DNA of 64,000 nucleotides from NCBI GenBank assembly GCA_029262235.1, contig JAJCZU010000003.1:1-64000 (forward strand). The letters are read 5' to 3'. Of the stretch, positions 19,689 to 28,960 are shown piece by piece (within the stretch, counting starts at the first letter, position 1; the number at the start of each line of letters is the position of its first letter). Under the pieces are notes generated by a model that saw only the letters and a list, made by a program, of their open reading frames with translations, was not told the origin of the DNA and did no database searches. The DNA is from Candidatus Eiseniibacteriota bacterium. GTDB lineage: Bacteria; Orphanbacterota; Orphanbacteria; Orphanbacterales; Orphanbacteraceae. The translations under genes were made by a program, and so were the position numbers.

Positions 19689-21215
19689 TTAGCGAACGAC
19701 CGTCAGCTTGTGCGTTTCTGTGCGTGTTCCAAATTCGAAGCGCGCGAAGTAGACGCCCTTCGCCACCGGGCGGCCGGAAGCGTCGGCGCCGTCCCAGGTG
19801 AGGGCGCTCGCGCTCCCGGTAGTTGCGCCATCATCCGACGAGAGTGTGCGGACGCGCCGTCCACGGATGTCGTAGATATCGATGACTTCGAGCGAGGCAC
19901 CGGGAGAAACCGCGAACGAGAATACCCGCGCGCTCGGGTTTGGTGATACGAGAACGCGGAGACCGTTCGAGGGGAACCCGTCGGTCACGCCGTCTGCTTG
20001 CGCATCACCATCGGATCCAAGCACGCCGGTCGACACATCGCGCGTGAAGAGGACGATATCCGTTCCTCGCCGCCCCAGTACGCGCGGAACGCCGCCTGGG
20101 TCGAGGTCGAGAAGGGCGCCGTTCGTGCTGTCCGCCCCCGGGATGAACTCTTCCACGAGCACACTGTCGACCATGCGACTGTACCGGATGATTCCGGTCG
20201 TGGAACAAATGGCAGCACATGCGGGATCGCCGCTCGGAAAGCCGAACCAGCATTCCAGGTCACACGCGCTGCAAAAGGGTGAGCCGAGCGTACTGACGTA
20301 GATCGCGTGCACCTCGTCGTTCTCATCAATGTCGAAGCCCTGTGGGGCACGCCCGATGGGATAACCTCCCCCTGGCTCGTGAATGCCGGCGCCGGTCCAG
20401 AGGCCGCTGCGGGAATACATCATGGCTTCGGCTCTCTGACAGTCGACTCCGTCGATGTCCAGGTTGGATGCCAGTACATGGAGAGAGCCGTCTGACGACA
20501 GCCGCGTTTCGACAGGCTCAGAAAAGCCGGGACTGAAGACCGCGATCGTTTCGAGGAGAGCGGGCAAGGGCAGTATCAAGTCGAGAAGCACACTATTGTC
20601 GTCCTGGAAATCGTCGGGCCCCGCTATATTCACTGCTGCGTGAAGGGTGTCGCCGGGTGTGATGGCAAGTCCGCGCGCGTTCCAGACCGTGATGCTGTCC
20701 GCATGGAACTTCGTGCAGGACCAGCCGCCGCCACCGGGGCTGCAGTAGTACCCGATGTTATTGCGCTCGTGGATCGCATGCGCGTTGTTGCCGGAGTCGT
20801 AGGCGAGCGCGAGAGTAAGGGCCCTCGTCGAGTCAACCGTGGCCGCGCTCCATGTTCCTGATGATCGTTCGATCAGGATGATCTGGTCGGCCGTGTCGTC
20901 GCTGAACAGGATTCCCAGGTCCCCGCTGGGCGCCACCTGTATGTCGAGAAGGGGCCCGATACTCGAAGTCGTATAGATGGTTTCGACCTGCGCGCTTCCC
21001 CCGGAAAGCTCCCCGTGGAGCAGGTGACCGAATCCCGATGTCGCCGTAAAGTGGAGGACGCCGCTCGAATCGTACACAGCGTCGAGGCGCGAGCCGGCAA
21101 TTCCGGACGCCAAGATCTGCTCCTGCCATGTGAAGTCGGCGGAGACGGGGTTCGGGATGGTAATCAGCGCAAGGAGGGTTACGAGTACAGCCGGAATGTG
21201 GGCCGATTTCCTCAT
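19689..21215 (-). CDS. Secreted protein with FlgD/T9SS-like C-terminal domain, paralog B (tandem duplicate of paralog A)
   Basis: FTWQEQILASGIAGSRLDAVYDSSGVLHFTAT; SPFCSACDLECWFG...CAAIC; C-terminus THKLTVVR. Confidence 0.8.
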   Translation of the reverse strand: MRKSAHIPAVLVTLLALITIPNPVSADFTWQEQILASGIAGSRLDAVYDSSGVLHFTATSGFGHLLHGELSGGSAQVETIYTTSSIGPLLDIQVAPSGDLGILFSDDTADQIILIERSSGTWSAATVDSTRALTLALAYDSGNNAHAIHERNNIGYYCSPGGGGWSCTKFHADSITVWNARGLAITPGDTLHAAVNIAGPDDFQDDNSVLLDLILPLPALLETIAVFSPGFSEPVETRLSSDGSLHVLASNLDIDGVDCQRAEAMMYSRSGLWTGAGIHEPGGGYPIGRAPQGFDIDENDEVHAIYVSTLGSPFCSACDLECWFGFPSGDPACAAICSTTGIIRYSRMVDSVLVEEFIPGADSTNGALLDLDPGGVPRVLGRRGTDIVLFTRDVSTGVLGSDGDAQADGVTDGFPSNGLRVLVSPNPSARVFSFAVSPGASLEVIDIYDIRGRRVRTLSSDDGATTGSASALTWDGADASGRPVAKGVYFARFEFGTRTETHKLTVVR

Positions 21216-21322
21216 GATGCGCGTATCATACCACGCAAAGTTTTAAAAGTCAATCGATTGCGCGTCCTGCGCGTTGCGTTCTTCACGATTCGCACTACGC
21301 ATCGCGTTCTTCGTGACGCCTG

Positions 21323-22549
21323 TTAGGCATCGCGCTCGAACTTGATGCCGATCGATCCCCACACCTTATAGATGTCGACGGAGAATTCGTCGGCTTCGTA
21401 CTGCGAATACTTCAGCATGCCGGAGACCGGGCCGAAGATCGCGCGGCTGAGCGCTGCGCCCCACTCGCGTCCGTAATGCGCGCTCGTCTGCTCGGAGTAG
21501 AACTCGTGATAGACGAGCACGAGCTTCGCATTCTCGATCGGGATCGCGATCGTGCCGTACGCGTCGACAAGACCGTTCGCGGGCGTGGAAAGGAAGCGGT
21601 CGGTCCAGCCGTTGAACGCGTGAAGCGTGGCGAGCGGAGTCTGGAACGCGTACTCACCGTTGCCTGACAGCACTTCGGTCGCTGCATGAACGCCGATGCC
21701 GCGCGCGACCGCGCTCAGATCGAGCAGCGCGTAATACGAGCGACTGACTTCGCTTTCGCTCCTGTAATCGTTCTGCTGGGCGACTTCGGCCGTCACTCCC
21801 ACTTTGCCCTGCGCGACCGCCCGCTCCTGCGAGCAGCGCAGCCCGAAGTTCGCGTGCGAGGCCGCCCCGGCGTCGATGATGTCGATCAGATGCGCGTAGG
21901 CCGTGATCGCGCCTTGCCCGACGGGACGCGTGTAGTGCAGCACGTCGGAGAAGAGCTCCGCGCGCGCTCTTGCAGCAAGCGGATGGTGCGCGCCGAAGAT
22001 CCGATTCGCACGAATCCAGTGCCCGTACGTCAGCTTACCGCCGACGCCGGCCGGGAGCGCGATGGCAACAGCGAGACCGTCGAGCGTCTGCTCGTTCTGC
22101 CGCCAGCCTACGTTTCCGAAGAAGCGATGATTGTCGAGCGTGAAGCGCTGCTTCCCGACCTTGAAGCCGGACCCCGCGCGCGCCCACGCGATATACGCCT
22201 GGTTCATCTCGGTGTCTTCGGGATCGATGACGACGGGAAGAGCGCCGCGGCCGTTCGCCGTGCTGTTGTACGCGTCATCTCCGAGCGCGCGAATGTCTTC
22301 CATCTCGGCGAACAGATACGCATTCCGGTACGACGGCGTCTGGTACCCGAGCCGCAGGCGGATCGTCGAAGCCGCGGCCGTCGCGTCCAGATTCTCCTGG
22401 TCGACGTACTCGGCGCGATAACGCACGTCGACCGTTACCTTGCCGGTGTTATCGGCGTGCGCGCCGGAAGTCATCGAAAGCGCGAACAGTGAAGCCACGA
22501 CGGCAAGCCGGGGAAGGCGAGCGGAACTCGATCGCGAAAGCGGACGCAT
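21323..22549 (-). CDS. Outer-membrane porin (alginate-export-like beta-barrel)
   Basis: Signal peptide MRPLSRSSSARLPRLAVVASLFALSMTSGAHA; VDVRYRAEYVDQENL; FKVGKQRFTLDNHRFFGNVGWRQNEQTLDG. Confidence 0.7.
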   Translation of the reverse strand: MRPLSRSSSARLPRLAVVASLFALSMTSGAHADNTGKVTVDVRYRAEYVDQENLDATAAASTIRLRLGYQTPSYRNAYLFAEMEDIRALGDDAYNSTANGRGALPVVIDPEDTEMNQAYIAWARAGSGFKVGKQRFTLDNHRFFGNVGWRQNEQTLDGLAVAIALPAGVGGKLTYGHWIRANRIFGAHHPLAARARAELFSDVLHYTRPVGQGAITAYAHLIDIIDAGAASHANFGLRCSQERAVAQGKVGVTAEVAQQNDYRSESEVSRSYYALLDLSAVARGIGVHAATEVLSGNGEYAFQTPLATLHAFNGWTDRFLSTPANGLVDAYGTIAIPIENAKLVLVYHEFYSEQTSAHYGREWGAALSRAIFGPVSGMLKYSQYEADEFSVDIYKVWGSIGIKFERDA

Positions 22550-22583
22550 GGGGGTCTCCTCGTAGGAATTCACGTGAACAGGA

Positions 22584-23192
22584 TCAGGGCGTGAAGAGAT
22601 CGGTCGCGTTCTCCTCCACATGGCACTGCTGACAACGTGCGCGCTCGGGATGCGAGCAGCGGATCTCTTCGCGCGCAGCAGGCCCGGCGTGACAGGCGTA
22701 GCAGTTCTCGCGCATGAAGACGGGATGGGGGATAACGGGGGGCGTCATGTCGTTCAGACGCCGGCCGCGTCGCAGATCCTGGGCGAGCCCGCGAAAGTCG
22801 CTCGCGACGAAGATCTCGTCCGTCTCGCGAAAGACATGACACTGCCGGCACCGGGCGATGTCCGACAGCCCGGCCGTCACGGCGTGAGGCATCGGGGGTG
22901 CAAAACCGACGCCTTCCACCTGCATGCCGCGGTCGTTGTGGCAGCTCATGCACTCTACGCCGAAGTTCTGGTGGGGGATCACCGGGGGCGCGCCGTCGTA
23001 GCCGCGCCGTTCCGCGCGTTCGCGGGCGCTTGTCTTCGCCACGGTACGCGCGTCGCCCCGGGCGCCGTCTTTCTTCGCGTCGTCTCCGCGCCCGCAGCCG
23101 GCGAGTGCGCTGATCGCGAGCAGGCTGACGACTGCCAGCGCGCGCACGCCTGCCGGCGCTATCAAGACTCGAAGTCCGGGTTTTTGCTTCAT
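22584..23192 (-). CDS. napB: NapB-like nitrate reductase cytochrome c subunit with four CxxCH motifs
   Basis: Two modules: APPVIPHQNFGVECMSCH...CRQCH and TPPVIPHPVFMRENCYACH...CQQCH; immediately downstream of napA. Confidence 0.8.
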   Translation of the reverse strand: MKQKPGLRVLIAPAGVRALAVVSLLAISALAGCGRGDDAKKDGARGDARTVAKTSARERAERRGYDGAPPVIPHQNFGVECMSCHNDRGMQVEGVGFAPPMPHAVTAGLSDIARCRQCHVFRETDEIFVASDFRGLAQDLRRGRRLNDMTPPVIPHPVFMRENCYACHAGPAAREEIRCSHPERARCQQCHVEENATDLFTP

Positions 23193-23200
23193 CGCTTGGC

Positions 23201-25549
23201 TCACACGCGTTCGACGCGGACGGCGCACTTCTTGTAGTCGGGCTGCTTGCTGATATTGCACATGGCGTCGAGCGTCAGTTCGTTGATGAGATAATGTTCG
23301 TCGAAGAACGGCACGAAGACGGATCCGACGGGGGGCTTGCCGCGGCCGTCGACCTTCACGTCCATCTCCATCGATCCGCGCCGCGACACGAGCTTCACGC
23401 GGTCACCGCTCTTCACGCTGAGCTTCGTCGCATCCGCGCGATTCAGTTCGACATACGCTTTCGGTACAGCCTGATGCAGCTGTTTCACGCGCCGCGTCAA
23501 CGAGCCCGTATGCCAGTGTTCGAGTACGCGCCCCGTGCAGAGCCAGAACGGGTAGTCCGCGTCGGGCTCTTCCGCGGGCGGATGATACGGGCGGAACCAG
23601 ACCGCGGCTTTCTCGCCGTATCCCTTCGCCTTGTAGAAGTGCACGCCCTTGCTCTTCTTCACGTACGGATCGTAGCCTGCCGCATAACGGTAGAGCGTCT
23701 CCTTGCCGTCGACGACGGGCCAGACCATGCCGCGCGTTTTGCGAAGCTGGTCGTAGCTCGCGAGGTCCTTGCCGTGGCCCAGACCGAAGCTGCGATACTC
23801 CTCGAACATCGGCTTGTGCCAGGCGTCCTCGGGCCAGGGGAACAGATGCCCCATGCCCATACGCTTCGCGACCTCGATGATCTGCCACGCATCTTCCTTC
23901 GCTTCTCCCGGCGGTTCGACGAGTTTGTCGAAGTGCTGCGTGCGCCGTTCGGAGTTCCCGAACGCGCCTTCGCGCTCGATCCACGCTGCGGCAGGCAGCA
24001 CGAGGTCCGCCGCTTCGGTGGTCGGCGTCGGATAGATGTCGCTCACGATCAGAAAGCGTCCGTCTCCGGGCTTGCGATCGATGCGATGCAGGTTCGGCAT
24101 CGTGACCCAGGGGTTCGTCGTCTGCACCCACATGACTTTCACGTCGCCGCGCATGAACGCGCGGAACATGTCGGTCGCGTGATAGCCGGGTTTCGCGGGG
24201 ATCGTCCCTTCGGGCACGCCCCAGATCTTCTCGGCGATGTCGCGGTGCTCCTTCTTCGTAACGACCATGTCGGCCGGAAGACGATTGGCGAGCGTGCCCA
24301 CTTCGCGCACGGTGCCGCACGCGCTCGGCTGCCCCGTCAGCGAGAACGGGTTCGAGCCGGGACGCGAAATCTTGCCTGTCACAAGGTGCAGGTTCGTGAT
24401 CAGGTTGTTCATCCAGGTGCCGCGCGTATGCTGATTGACGCCCATGCACCATAGCGAAATCGTGCCGCGGCTCTGGTCGCCGTACATCTCCGCCAGCGAG
24501 CGAAGCTGAGCCTCGGGGACGCCGCTGATCTTCGATACGTGGGCCGGCGTGTACTCGGAGACGAGCTTCTTGAACTCGTCGATGCTCGAGTCGCGCGTTT
24601 TGTCCTGGAACGTGTAGTGTTCGGCCTGATCGCCGTAACAACCGAATCCGATCTCCTCGAGGTCTTCGATCCCGCGTTTGAACACGATGTTTTCTTTGAT
24701 GAACGCGTTGTCGAGTTTCCCGCTCTCGATCAGCAGATGCAGGATGCCGTTCGCGATGGCGAGGTCGGACCCGGGCCGGAACTCGACGTACATGTCGGCG
24801 TAGTCGGTTGTCGCCGTGCGTCGCGTGGCGAGGTCGATGATGCGCACGTTCGGCTTCTTGCGCTTCGACTCGAGTATGCGCGAGAAGAGCACGGGGTGCA
24901 TCTCCGCCATGTTGTTGCCCCACATGATGAAGTCGTCGCCCTCTTCGAAATCTTCGTAGCATCCCATCGGTTCGTCGCTCTGGAACTGCGTGACGAATCC
25001 CATCACGGCGCTCGCCATGCAGAGCCGCGCGTTCGGTTCGATGTTGTTGCTGCGCATGCCGCCCTTGAACCATTTGAGCGCGGCGTAGCCGTCGAAGATC
25101 GTCCACTGCCCGGACCCGTAGATCGCAACCGACTCGGGCCCGCTCTCTTTCAGCGCTTCCTGATACTTCGACGCGATCAGGTCAAGCGCGTCGTCCCACG
25201 AGATCTTCTCCCACGACTTGCCGTCGGCCCCGCGCTTCATCGGATGCGTCAGGCGATCCTTGCCGTAGAGCATGGCCGGCAGGTGGTATCCCTTCACGCA
25301 AAGCAGTCCCTTGTTGACCGGGCTTGCCGTGTCGCCGCGGACAGCCATGACCTTGCCGTCTTTCACGCCCGCCTCGACGCCGCAGCCCGTGCCGCAGTAT
25401 CGGCACGGCGCCTTGCCCCACGTGAGATCCGACGGATTGATCGCTGACTGGCCTTCAGCAAACGCTTTCGCCTCGTCTTTATGCGCCTGCGAGAACGCCA
25501 CGATTCCCGTGCCCGTTCCGAGTGCCTGGATAAAACGTCTTCGATCCAC
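23201..25549 (-). CDS. napA: Periplasmic nitrate reductase catalytic subunit NapA
   Basis: Tat-like MDRRRFIQALG; [4Fe-4S] CRYCGTGCGVEAG...KGLLCVKGYHLPAMLYGKDRLTHPM; NIEPNARLCMASAVMGFVTQFQSDEPMGCYEDFEEGDD; MGVNQHTRGTWMNNL. Confidence 0.93.
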   Translation of the reverse strand: MDRRRFIQALGTGTGIVAFSQAHKDEAKAFAEGQSAINPSDLTWGKAPCRYCGTGCGVEAGVKDGKVMAVRGDTASPVNKGLLCVKGYHLPAMLYGKDRLTHPMKRGADGKSWEKISWDDALDLIASKYQEALKESGPESVAIYGSGQWTIFDGYAALKWFKGGMRSNNIEPNARLCMASAVMGFVTQFQSDEPMGCYEDFEEGDDFIMWGNNMAEMHPVLFSRILESKRKKPNVRIIDLATRRTATTDYADMYVEFRPGSDLAIANGILHLLIESGKLDNAFIKENIVFKRGIEDLEEIGFGCYGDQAEHYTFQDKTRDSSIDEFKKLVSEYTPAHVSKISGVPEAQLRSLAEMYGDQSRGTISLWCMGVNQHTRGTWMNNLITNLHLVTGKISRPGSNPFSLTGQPSACGTVREVGTLANRLPADMVVTKKEHRDIAEKIWGVPEGTIPAKPGYHATDMFRAFMRGDVKVMWVQTTNPWVTMPNLHRIDRKPGDGRFLIVSDIYPTPTTEAADLVLPAAAWIEREGAFGNSERRTQHFDKLVEPPGEAKEDAWQIIEVAKRMGMGHLFPWPEDAWHKPMFEEYRSFGLGHGKDLASYDQLRKTRGMVWPVVDGKETLYRYAAGYDPYVKKSKGVHFYKAKGYGEKAAVWFRPYHPPAEEPDADYPFWLCTGRVLEHWHTGSLTRRVKQLHQAVPKAYVELNRADATKLSVKSGDRVKLVSRRGSMEMDVKVDGRGKPPVGSVFVPFFDEHYLINELTLDAMCNISKQPDYKKCAVRVERV

Positions 25550-25552
25550 GAT

Positions 25553-27202
25553 CTAATCCCCCGTCGCCGCGTCGTCGCCGTAGCGGTCTTTCATCGCGTC
25601 GCGCACGCGCTTCGTGAACTCTTCCGCGCCCTGCTCGAACCATTCGTGTTCGGGGCGCGCGAGAATTTCGTCGATCACCGCGTGCACCGGAGCACCTTTG
25701 CCCGTCAGTCCCGAACGGCCGCCGTGGTCCGCGATCTCGCGCGCCTGCGGAATGAGTTCCATGTAAAAGCGTTCGGCCACTTCGTACATGCCGTGCCAGT
25801 GCGTGTAATCGGGCGCCATCATCGAAGCGCCGTGCCGCGCGCGCCGGCCCTCGTGATGCCACAGGTAGAACCATGTGAACTCGATCTCTTCGTCGAACGC
25901 GGTCGGCGTCAGCAGGTTCGCCTCGCGCAGCGCGTTCATGATCTTCGTGCCCGACTTCGCGAACTTCTCGTTGTAGAGAATCACGAGGTCGTCGTACTGC
26001 GTGTAGAACGAGTTCACGTAGTCCGAAGTGTGGCAGTGCGAACACACCTGCTTCATGCGGCCGCGCTTCTCCTGCCACGTATCCGTGGTGAGCGCCGCGC
26101 GCTTCGCGGGATCCGTTTCCTTCACGATCTGGCCGTTGATGTCGGTGTCCATGTGCACGGAGATCGGCGGACGGTTCGTCCACGAAATGCGCTCGCCCGG
26201 ATCGTGCGTGACCTTTCCGTCGTTGCGTGAATGGCCCGACATATGGCACGTGGCGCAAGTCGGGGCCTGCGCGTAGTCTTCGCCCAGCACCCAGTGTGCG
26301 GCGTCGAGATTCATCTCGTCCTTCAGGTCGCGATATGCCACGCCGTGCTTCGACTCTTCGTAGATTTCCTTCTGCGGATGGTCGGGGCCGAGATGGCACT
26401 TGCCGCAGTTCTCGGGCTGGCGCGCGCGCCTGGGAGAGAAATCGTGGCGCGAATGACACGCGCTGCACGAACCGCGTGAGCCGTCGAGGTTCAGCCGGCC
26501 GATCCCCGTGTTCGGCCATGTGCTCGCGTGAAACTTCGGCTTGCCGTCCTTGTCCTTCATGATATTCGCGACAGCGTCCTGATTCGTCGGATGACCGTTT
26601 TCATCGGGCTCGAGGTCGTCGACCGTAATCATGCCGCCGTCGCTGCCCGTGAGCGCGACCTTCGAGCCGTGACACTGCTGGCAACCCGAGAACGCGCTAG
26701 CGCCCCCGTTCACCATTGTCACGTCACGTCCCGGCGTCGGCGAATGCGGATTGAAGTCGACCCGCGAACCTTCGACGACCTCCGCCAGGAAGTTGTCGAG
26801 CGACGCCAGGATGTTCCCCGCTTTCGAGTGATGGCTCTTCTGGAACTCGGCCGCCTCCGTCACGTGACAGCGCGAGCAGTCGCGCGGCGTCACGACCGTG
26901 GCGATCAGCTTCCCGAAATGCTCGAAGCCGTCGGCGTCCAGCTTGTCCGCCTGATGACATTCGTAGCAGCCCACGCCTTTCTCGGCGTGCGTGCTCCCTT
27001 CCCAGTGCGCGATGATGCCCGGATTCGACTGTGCGTGGCATTGCACGCACTGCTGCGAACTCGCGGGCGCCTTGACGTGCGCCTCGGTCAGCCCGGCCTC
27101 TTCCGCGCGCCGCGTCACTTCCATGTACTGGACGAGCACGAGCGAAAGCAGAAAGATGATGCCGAGAACGGCGATGATGACTCGCTTCATATCGAGTGTC
27201 AT
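25553..27202 (-). CDS. Octaheme hydroxylamine oxidoreductase (HAO)-family cytochrome c, N-terminally membrane anchored
   Basis: Eight CxxCH motifs (CVQCH, CYECH, CSRCH, CQQCH, CSACH, CGKCH, CATCH, CSHCH); HAO-like tail FYLWHHEGRRARHGASMMAPDYTHWHGMYEV; TM segment VIIAVLGIIFLLSLVLV. The upstream part of the 1035-aa ORF is spurious. Confidence 0.88.
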   Translation of the reverse strand: MTLDMKRVIIAVLGIIFLLSLVLVQYMEVTRRAEEAGLTEAHVKAPASSQQCVQCHAQSNPGIIAHWEGSTHAEKGVGCYECHQADKLDADGFEHFGKLIATVVTPRDCSRCHVTEAAEFQKSHHSKAGNILASLDNFLAEVVEGSRVDFNPHSPTPGRDVTMVNGGASAFSGCQQCHGSKVALTGSDGGMITVDDLEPDENGHPTNQDAVANIMKDKDGKPKFHASTWPNTGIGRLNLDGSRGSCSACHSRHDFSPRRARQPENCGKCHLGPDHPQKEIYEESKHGVAYRDLKDEMNLDAAHWVLGEDYAQAPTCATCHMSGHSRNDGKVTHDPGERISWTNRPPISVHMDTDINGQIVKETDPAKRAALTTDTWQEKRGRMKQVCSHCHTSDYVNSFYTQYDDLVILYNEKFAKSGTKIMNALREANLLTPTAFDEEIEFTWFYLWHHEGRRARHGASMMAPDYTHWHGMYEVAERFYMELIPQAREIADHGGRSGLTGKGAPVHAVIDEILARPEHEWFEQGAEEFTKRVRDAMKDRYGDDAATGD

Positions 27203-27239
27203 GAGGGCGATCCGCTCCTTTACTTTCTGGCGCTGGTGC

Positions 27240-27307
27240 GCGACGTTCTTCGCACTAATGTGCGACGTTCCCCGCACTAATGTGCGACGTTCCCCGCACA
27301 TTAATGT
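27240..27307. repeat. Three tandem 22-24 bp repeats with embedded palindromes between cytochrome b and HAO-like genes
   Basis: gcgacgttcttcgcactaatgt / gcgacgttccccgcactaatgt / gcgacgttccccgcacattaatgt; CGCACATTAATGTGCG (27295-27310) is a perfect 16-bp palindrome. Confidence 0.9.
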
Positions 27308-28350
27308 GCGACGAGGCCTTCCCAGACGGTCAGCGCGACAATCGCGAAGACGCCGAGAATACCGAGCCAGACGCTGAACTCCGAGGCGGGCCAGCGTTTC
27401 CGGATCTGTTCGTCGATGAACGGCCAGATGAACATGGTGAATACGATGAATCCCATGCTGAGAATCGCCGCGGTGCGCGACATCAGCTTGAGCCATCGGA
27501 ACGTGACATATAAAAACCATTCCGGTTTGATCACTTCGGGTGTGACGAGCGGATCCGCGCGCGGGCCCATGGTGGCGGGCAGTATCGTCGCAAGCGCGGA
27601 AAGCAGAATCATCAGAATGAGGCCGATGGTGAGTTCCGTATAAAGATGATCGGGGAAGAAGTTGAACGTCTTCTTCTCCTGTCCGACTTCGTCCTTGAAT
27701 TCGAACTCGGTGATGCCCTGGATGCGGATCACGGTGATGTGAAGGGCGACGAGCATCACGATCGCGACCGGCAGTACGGCCGCGTGCAGCACGAAGAAGC
27801 GTGAGAGTGTGTTGCGATTGTATTCGTCGCCGGCCAGCAGCATCCGCTTCATGAGTCCGCCGACGATGGGCACGCTGTCGGTGATGTTGCCGCCGACCGT
27901 CGCTCCCCAGTACGAGAGCTGCTCGTATACGAGGCTGTAGCCGGTGAAGCCGGTCACGAGCGTGCAGATCAGAAGCAGCATGCCGATCATCCAGTTGATC
28001 TCGCGCGGTTTGCGATACGCACCCGTGAAATAGACGCGCATCTGATGCAGGATCACAGCCGCGACCATTAGTGTGGCCGCCCATTTGTGCACGCTGCGCA
28101 GATACCAGCCGAACGCCGCTTCGTTCGTAATGTAAGCGACCGACTCGTACGCCGCCTCGGGCGTCGCGTTGTAATAGAACGCGAGCAGAATGCCGGTCAC
28201 GATCTGCACGACGAACAGATACGCGGGCGTGCCGCCGAGCGCGAACCACCAGCGCTTCAGATGATTCGGAACGGGTTCGTTCGTCATCTCCCGCAGCTGA
28301 TCGCCGCGAATCGGGAGCCGTTCGCCGATCCATGCAAGGGGGGATTGCAT
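27301..28350 (-). CDS. Cytochrome b (b6/subunit IV-like fused) of a Rieske/cytochrome b complex
   Basis: RWWFALGGTPAYLFVVQIVTGILLAFYY; RSVHKWAATLMVAAVILHQMRVYFTGAYRKPREINWMIG; FVLHAAVLPVAIVMLVALHITVIR; PEVIKPEWFLYVTF. Confidence 0.92.
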   Translation of the reverse strand: MQSPLAWIGERLPIRGDQLREMTNEPVPNHLKRWWFALGGTPAYLFVVQIVTGILLAFYYNATPEAAYESVAYITNEAAFGWYLRSVHKWAATLMVAAVILHQMRVYFTGAYRKPREINWMIGMLLLICTLVTGFTGYSLVYEQLSYWGATVGGNITDSVPIVGGLMKRMLLAGDEYNRNTLSRFFVLHAAVLPVAIVMLVALHITVIRIQGITEFEFKDEVGQEKKTFNFFPDHLYTELTIGLILMILLSALATILPATMGPRADPLVTPEVIKPEWFLYVTFRWLKLMSRTAAILSMGFIVFTMFIWPFIDEQIRKRWPASEFSVWLGILGVFAIVALTVWEGLVAH

Positions 28351-28947
28351 CTAGGCGCGCTCCTCGGGTTTCACGAAAAGGCACGGGTCGTGTCCGGGGC
28401 CGCGCGTGTCGCGCTCGCCGGCGGCCGCAACGACGACGCCCTTCTGCGCGACTCCGTTCGACGCCAGGTATTCGGTCGGCACCTGAATGTAGAGAAGTCC
28501 GTTTTCCACTTTGAGCGGGTACTGCGGCAGTGACTGGTGCGCTTCGGCCGGGGGGCCGTGCGTCGCCACGCCGTCGGGATCGAACACACCATTGTGACAC
28601 GGGCAGAAGAACCGGTTGTTCTGGGGCTCCCACGAAACTTTGCAGCCGAGATGCGGGCACGTCGAAGAGAGCGCGAGAAAGTCTTCGGACGTGCCGGTTC
28701 GTCCGCGCCGCGTGATCGTCACGGGTGCGCCCGCCGGCGTCTTGTAGTCGATCGAATCGTTTGTGGAGATTTCGCGCGTCGGCTTCACGAGCAGCCAGCT
28801 CTGGCGGCTTCCGCGAGCGGGGTAGAGGAATCGGCCCGCGAATGCGGCGAACGTGCCGTAGCTTGCGGCGAGCGCGCCGAACATCATGAATCCGAACGAG
28901 CGGGAGAGAAAGGACCGGCGATCCGGCCCCGTGCTTTCCTGATTCAA
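28351..28947 (-). CDS. Rieske 2Fe-2S protein of the cytochrome b complex
   Basis: STCPHLGCKVSWEPQNNRFFCPCHNGVFDPDG; N-terminal Tat-like RRSFLSRSFGFMMFGALAASYG. Confidence 0.92.
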   Translation of the reverse strand: MNQESTGPDRRSFLSRSFGFMMFGALAASYGTFAAFAGRFLYPARGSRQSWLLVKPTREISTNDSIDYKTPAGAPVTITRRGRTGTSEDFLALSSTCPHLGCKVSWEPQNNRFFCPCHNGVFDPDGVATHGPPAEAHQSLPQYPLKVENGLLYIQVPTEYLASNGVAQKGVVVAAAGERDTRGPGHDPCLFVKPEERA

Positions 28948-28960
28948 AACCGCCTCCGCT

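Noticed and set aside
23403-25106. 567-aa - strand ORF in another frame of napA
   Set aside because: Arg-rich frame-shifted shadow of napA.
27203-28660. N-terminal extension of the 1035-aa HAO-like ORF
   Set aside because: Overlaps cytochrome b and Rieske genes out of frame; the HAO-like protein begins with its TM helix at 27202.
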